The translations under genes and the position numbers were made by a program. DNA of 63,435 nt, taken from the NCBI GenBank assembly GCA_047975545.1, contig JBKEDS010000010.1, forward strand, positions 1-63,435, read 5' to 3'. The notes beneath the pieces were generated by a model. The model had not been told where the DNA came from. It ran no database searches and worked only from the letters and a program-made list of their open reading frames with translations. The DNA comes from JBKEDS01 sp047975545 (GTDB lineage Bacteria > Bacteroidota > Bacteroidia > Flavobacteriales > Flavobacteriaceae). Shown in pieces: positions 59,841-63,435 of this stretch; positions within the stretch are counted from its first letter, which is position 1; every line of letters begins with the position of its first letter.

Positions 59841-60234
59841 TTAGGGGGTGTCCGTAAAAACAGTATTAATAATAGTCTTTCAAAGCAAGACTATTATAAA
59901 TATCCGTTAACAACAATATTGGTTATACCCTGCATAAAAGAAAGCAATCTGAAATGGATAAATATATTGAGTTAGCCAAATCAAAAAAAATTATACGATG
60001 CAAATGATGAAATTCTTACGGAAACAAAAAAAAGGTTTTGAATCATTTTAACTTATTATAATTAAATTTAAAGAGATGGACAAATGTTCATCTCTTTAAA
60101 TTAGACAGAATGGGGTAGTGTACCAAAAAAAGAAAAACACACCAGAATTTACTGTTAAAGCGGTTTTAAATCGGATTATCGACATAATTTATAGATAATT
60201 TATTACATATAGCAGCCATTAATTAAAATAATTA
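59841..60234. other. Gene-free gap after acs
   Basis: This contains a hairpin with 11-bp arms (TAATAGTCTT-type/AAGACTATTA, 59869-59897, no T tract) that may end acs transcription. A short frame from 59954 reads MDKYIELAKSKK and could continue as LYDANDEILTETKKRF after a shift in a run of eight A, which may be a gene remnant. A second hairpin AATTTAAAGAGATG/CATCTCTTTAAATT (60065-60102) has 14-bp perfect arms and fits a bidirectional terminator. No supported gene. Confidence 0.5.
60065..60102. terminator. Perfect 14-bp hairpin, probable terminator
   Basis: Arms AATTTAAAGAGATG and CATCTCTTTAAATT with a 10-base loop. A/T-rich base on both sides; usable in either direction. Confidence 0.55.
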
Positions 60235-60257
60235 GTTCAAAAGTATTACTTTTGAAC
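60235..60257 (+). promoter_or_regulatory. Operator-like palindrome over the promoter
   Basis: Arms GTTCAAAAGTA and TACTTTTGAAC are perfect 11-base inverted repeats around a single T. The right arm contains TACTTTTG, matching the TAnnTTTG promoter box, so a bound dimer would block polymerase. It lies 16 bases before the start of the outer-membrane protein gene. No regulator gene is next to it. Confidence 0.7.
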
Positions 60258-60272
60258 TATCAATAGATAGGT

Positions 60273-62699
60273 ATGTGTAATAAGCCCCTTATTTTCTTCT
60301 TACTTTTATTTGTTTGTATGGTTTATGGACAAGAATTTGCGTTGTCGGGAACCGTGTTGGACAATGGCAAATTACCTGTATCGTACGCCAATATAACGAT
60401 TAACGCTTTCGACAATTCTCAATTTGTACAAGGAACAACGAGTAACGAAGAAGGATTTTTTAAAATTGAAAACTTAAAAAAAGGGCGCTATAAACTGCAG
60501 ATAAGCTATTTGGGCTACGAAAGTATTGAAGATAGCGTCGATTTAAAAAACAATTTTCAGTTGCAACCCTATATATTAAAGGAAAACCCCCATATTTTGG
60601 GCAGTGTTAATATAACGGCCAAACGCCCAACTGTAAAGCGAACGGTAGACCGATTGGTTTTTAACGTGGAGCAATCTACGTTATCCAACGAAAATATATT
60701 AAATGTATTAAAGCATACGCCAAGCGTTTTTGTGCATGATGGAACTATAAAAGTAAAAGCAACTACACCAACCATATATATAAACGACAGGAAAGTACAT
60801 TTATCGTTAAGCGAAGTACAGCAACTTTTGGAAGGCACGGCGGCAACTAACGTTAAGGCTATTGAGGTTATTACCAACCCTCCGGCGCAGTTTGAAGCCG
60901 AGGGGGGCGCCGTAATAAATATTGTAACAAGCAAAAATGTTATTACGGGCTATAACGGTAGCGTTTTCGGTAGTTACAGCCAAGGATTTAAGCATCCAAA
61001 GTACGTAATGGGAACAAGCCATTTTTATAAAACAAAAAAACTTAGCACCTATTTAAATTATAATGTAAACCCGAGGAAGGATTACAGGCAAAGTATTGAA
61101 AAAATTAATTACTATAACAAGGACGATATAACCCGTTGGGATACCGATTATGAACGGAACAGAAAATCGTTTTCGCATAATATTAATGCAAATGCAGAAT
61201 ATGAAATAAACAGCAATAATACAGTTGCTTTAACAACAAGTATATTGGTTTCGCCCCAAAACAACAATACCACAAAAATTAATTCGAAAACCAATGTTTT
61301 AAATAAAAATTACGATTTGGACTCCTTGTTCGATACTAATGCCAAAACAGATATTAAAACATCGAACTTGGCTTTTACGCTCGATTATACCCATAAGTTC
61401 AAAAGGGAAGGCGAAAAAATGTTATTAAGTTTTCACCAAACCAATTACAATAATTCCAGTTTTCAAAACGTAAGTACGGGGTATTACTTGCCAAACAGCT
61501 CGACGGCCTTTAGGAACAATCGGTTTCAAACCTATAACGCCCAAAACATAGAATTGTACACAAGCCAAATGGATTACGAATTACCCCTTAGCGATTCGGA
61601 AGAATTTAAAGCGGGAGCAAAGTTGTCGCATATTGATTCCGATAACGATTTGTCCCAATATCTGTACAATAACGGGATAAAAGTTGAAGACTTGGACAAT
61701 ACCGATACGTTTAAATACAACGAAACCGGTTTAGCTGCGTACGCAAGTTACGCAAAAGAATGGAACAAATGGAGCCTAAAAACAGGGCTCAGGGTAGAGT
61801 TTACGGATACTGAAAGCGAATCGATAAATAAAAACGAGAAAACCCAATCCGATTATTTAAAACTCTTTCCTTCAATTTATATATTAAACCGGTTAAACGA
61901 TAATAATGAATGGTACTTTAATTATAATAGGCGAATCCATAGGCCTAGATATGCCGAGTTAAACCCGTTTAAATACTACTTAAACGATAACACGTTTATA
62001 ATGGGCGACCCCAACTTGAAGCCCCAAACAGACGATGTGCTTACTCTGGGGTATACCCTTAAAAGTACCTATACCTTTGAGGTTTATTACCGTTACGAAA
62101 ACAACCCTACGCTACAAGTTACTTATCAGGACAATAAAAAAAATATTTTACAATACATTAATACCAATATTGATAAAAGCATATCCTACGGATTGGATTT
62201 TACAACATATACCCCCGTTTTAAACGATTGGAGCATTTATGCCTTGGCTTCTGTATTTTTTTACGAAAATGGTTTTTACGATTTTAAAAACAATAACCGT
62301 TATTACAGTAACGAAAATTGGTCGTTTTACTCGAAGGTTATTATTTATTTTTCTTTTTTAAAGGATAAAAGCTTAACTGACGATGTTTCTCTGCTTTATA
62401 TTTCGCCTATTTATGAAGGCCCGACCTTGGCCAGCGATAGGTTTAGCCTGGATATAAGTTTAAGAAAAAATCTTTGGACGGACAGGGCATCCATGAATAT
62501 TGGTATAACCGATATTTTTAATACCCAAAACTACACACAAACCACCGATTATTTGGATCAGGACAGTAAAATGGAATCTCGGCTTGAAAACAGATTGTTC
62601 ACCTTTGGCTTTAATTACAAGTTTGGAAATTACAGGTTAAAACCAACCGAAAAAGAAATAGAATTGGACGAAAGGGACAGGATAAACGAAATAAATTAA
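60273..62699 (+). CDS. Outer membrane beta-barrel protein, TonB-receptor type
   Basis: An 808-aa protein. It has a signal peptide (FFLLLFVCMVYGQ), an N-terminal carboxypeptidase-regulatory-like beta-sandwich (FALSGTVLDNGKLPVSYANI), a plug-like domain (PTVKRTVDRLVFNVE, AIEVITNPPAQFEAEGGAVI) and a C-terminal barrel of the PF14905 type with a final aromatic-rich strand. It lacks a strong TonB box. Such proteins import or bind unknown ligands. Expression appears controlled by the 11-1-11 palindrome. It converges with the membrane protein at 62696. Confidence 0.93.
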   Translation: MCNKPLIFFLLLFVCMVYGQEFALSGTVLDNGKLPVSYANITINAFDNSQFVQGTTSNEEGFFKIENLKKGRYKLQISYLGYESIEDSVDLKNNFQLQPYILKENPHILGSVNITAKRPTVKRTVDRLVFNVEQSTLSNENILNVLKHTPSVFVHDGTIKVKATTPTIYINDRKVHLSLSEVQQLLEGTAATNVKAIEVITNPPAQFEAEGGAVINIVTSKNVITGYNGSVFGSYSQGFKHPKYVMGTSHFYKTKKLSTYLNYNVNPRKDYRQSIEKINYYNKDDITRWDTDYERNRKSFSHNINANAEYEINSNNTVALTTSILVSPQNNNTTKINSKTNVLNKNYDLDSLFDTNAKTDIKTSNLAFTLDYTHKFKREGEKMLLSFHQTNYNNSSFQNVSTGYYLPNSSTAFRNNRFQTYNAQNIELYTSQMDYELPLSDSEEFKAGAKLSHIDSDNDLSQYLYNNGIKVEDLDNTDTFKYNETGLAAYASYAKEWNKWSLKTGLRVEFTDTESESINKNEKTQSDYLKLFPSIYILNRLNDNNEWYFNYNRRIHRPRYAELNPFKYYLNDNTFIMGDPNLKPQTDDVLTLGYTLKSTYTFEVYYRYENNPTLQVTYQDNKKNILQYINTNIDKSISYGLDFTTYTPVLNDWSIYALASVFFYENGFYDFKNNNRYYSNENWSFYSKVIIYFSFLKDKSLTDDVSLLYISPIYEGPTLASDRFSLDISLRKNLWTDRASMNIGITDIFNTQNYTQTTDYLDQDSKMESRLENRLFTFGFNYKFGNYRLKPTEKEIELDERDRINEIN

Positions 62700-63238
62700 A
62701 AATACTGTTTTATTTTTCCCCAAAAGCCTTTGGGCGACACTTTTAATTCGTCCTCCAATTCCTGTAACGATTTTGAGGCGTTGTTTATGGAGTTAAAAAT
62801 CCTGGCCCGGATTAAATATATGGAAGGGATTATTATGGCCATAAAGGGAATTAGGTAAACTAATTGGTTGGAATCTACAGAGCTAATATCATCTCTAATT
62901 GTCGCAAATATTTGGTACAAATACATTAATATAGGGATTAATATAGCGTGGTACCACCAATGTCTACAAGTAAAAAACCAAATTAGCAGTAAAAATAGAG
63001 GTACGAGTTTTCCGGTAAGGGTCCAGGCCAAAACAAAGACATTTTCATAATAATTACTTTCGTAAGTAAACAAAAAAGTGTCCCAAATTTTTTGCTCTGG
63101 AACACTTTCGTATAAATAAAACAGGTATGGGGTTATTGCAATTAACGTAGCAATAACAGTCCCCGCTATAAGACTTTTTTTATCCGTGGCGTGGAACCTT
63201 GATTTGTGATTTTTCGATTTTTGCTGTTTGTTGGTCAT
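62696..63238 (-). CDS. Membrane protein with C-terminal coiled tail
   Basis: A 180-aa protein from ATG 63238 (MTNKQQKSKNHKSRFHATDK). A longer start at 63301 runs through the small exported peptide in another frame and is less likely. It has four helices (SLIAGTVIATLIAITPYLFY, VFVLAWTLTGKLVPLFLLLI, WYHAILIPILMYLYQIFA, QLVYLIPFMAIIIPSIYLI) and an amphipathic tail. Not recognised. It overlaps the small exported-peptide gene by 59 bases and the end of the barrel gene by 3. Confidence 0.75.
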   Translation of the reverse strand: MTNKQQKSKNHKSRFHATDKKSLIAGTVIATLIAITPYLFYLYESVPEQKIWDTFLFTYESNYYENVFVLAWTLTGKLVPLFLLLIWFFTCRHWWYHAILIPILMYLYQIFATIRDDISSVDSNQLVYLIPFMAIIIPSIYLIRARIFNSINNASKSLQELEDELKVSPKGFWGKIKQYF

Positions 63239-63323
63239 CTTGGTTAACGGTGTTGGCCGCATAAACTGAGAATAACATACCGCCAAAAATTGCCAATGCA
63301 ATAAAATACTTTTTAGTTTTCAT
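63180..63323 (-). CDS. Small exported protein, 47 aa
   Basis: ATG at 63323 opens MKTKKYFIALAIFGGMLFSV and then YAANTVNQDDQQTAK, ending in VPRHG. Residues 1-21 are a signal peptide with likely cleavage after YAA. The acidic/Gln-rich mature part is about 25 residues. Similar short proteins occur in flavobacteria, often as hypotheticals. It overlaps the next membrane protein by 59 bases in another frame. It may be a secreted signal or a lead gene for the membrane protein. Confidence 0.65.
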   Translation of the reverse strand: MKTKKYFIALAIFGGMLFSVYAANTVNQDDQQTAKIEKSQIKVPRHG

Positions 63324-63435
63324 AATCTTAAGGATTTAAATATTAAAGGTTTATTAGTTTTATTTTAATAATATTGTAAATATAATTAAAACACAGATAC
63401 CCTGTTACCTTTAAAGTGTTAAAAAAAAGTTAAAA

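Noticed and set aside
59954..60049. Frame MDKYIELAKSKK with a possible shift in a poly-A run
   Set aside because: Too short and needs a frameshift. Mentioned only as a possible remnant.
1..63435. tRNA, rRNA, complete insertion sequence or replication origin
   Set aside because: No tRNA or rRNA-like stretch, no transposase gene and no DnaA-box cluster were seen by eye. Running tRNAscan-SE and ISEScan would settle this.

Overview
The window looks like chromosomal DNA of a flavobacterium (Bacteroidota, family Flavobacteriaceae). This rests on gliding-motility genes gldF and gldG, a fused ccoN-ccoO oxidase gene, promoter elements of the Bacteroidota type (TAnnTTTG, sometimes with TTG about 19 bases upstream), a 46-base type II-C-like CRISPR repeat, and many short intergenic repeats. 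I do not name a genus. I saw no rRNA or tRNA gene.

Positions 1-2200 are an accessory strip. It holds the end of a CRISPR array (46-base repeats, 30-base spacers; cas genes lie outside the window), four copies of a CRISPR repeat interrupted by a ~92-base structured insert, and scraps of phage-like genes. Positions 2.2-11.8 kb carry a complete cbb3 oxidase locus on the minus strand (ccoI, ccoS, ccoNO, ccoQ, ccoP, ccoG, ccoH, TauE/SafE-like) with a divergent Crp/Fnr-type regulator. Positions 12-20.7 kb hold a YdeI-like protein, an M1 metallopeptidase lipoprotein and a fatty-acid beta-oxidation operon headed by a MarR regulator. Positions 21-26.5 kb hold a nitrite-ammonification operon (porin, nrfH, nrfA, resB, resC) behind an FNR-like palindrome. 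An acyl-CoA synthetase and dihydrolipoyl dehydrogenase follow.

Positions 30-36.7 kb hold an ECF-like sigma factor with a coupled 59-aa protein, an MscS-like channel, a pirin-like pair, an exported intradiol-dioxygenase-like lipoprotein, a DUF3108 protein and a tandem universal stress protein. Positions 36.7-43 kb are an RND efflux operon. Next come small membrane proteins, a second stress protein, dnaN, gldG/gldF, a PIN-domain pair, SAM hydroxide adenosyltransferase, phoH and purC. The right end has an acyltransferase, an alanine symporter, an acetate uptake and activation operon (DUF4212, sodium:solute symporter, acs), an outer-membrane beta-barrel protein and a small exported peptide overlapping a membrane protein.

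The metabolic theme is microaerobic and anaerobic respiration fed by fatty acids and acetate. Crp/Fnr-like palindromes sit before ccoS, before the nrf operon and before a stress-protein gene. The most unusual content is non-coding. One repeat family (four copies) and a second (three copies) end exactly at an ATG and begin with ATGAAA, as if inserted at start codons; both carry conserved hairpins. The CRISPR-interrupting element also has a hairpin preserved by compensating changes.
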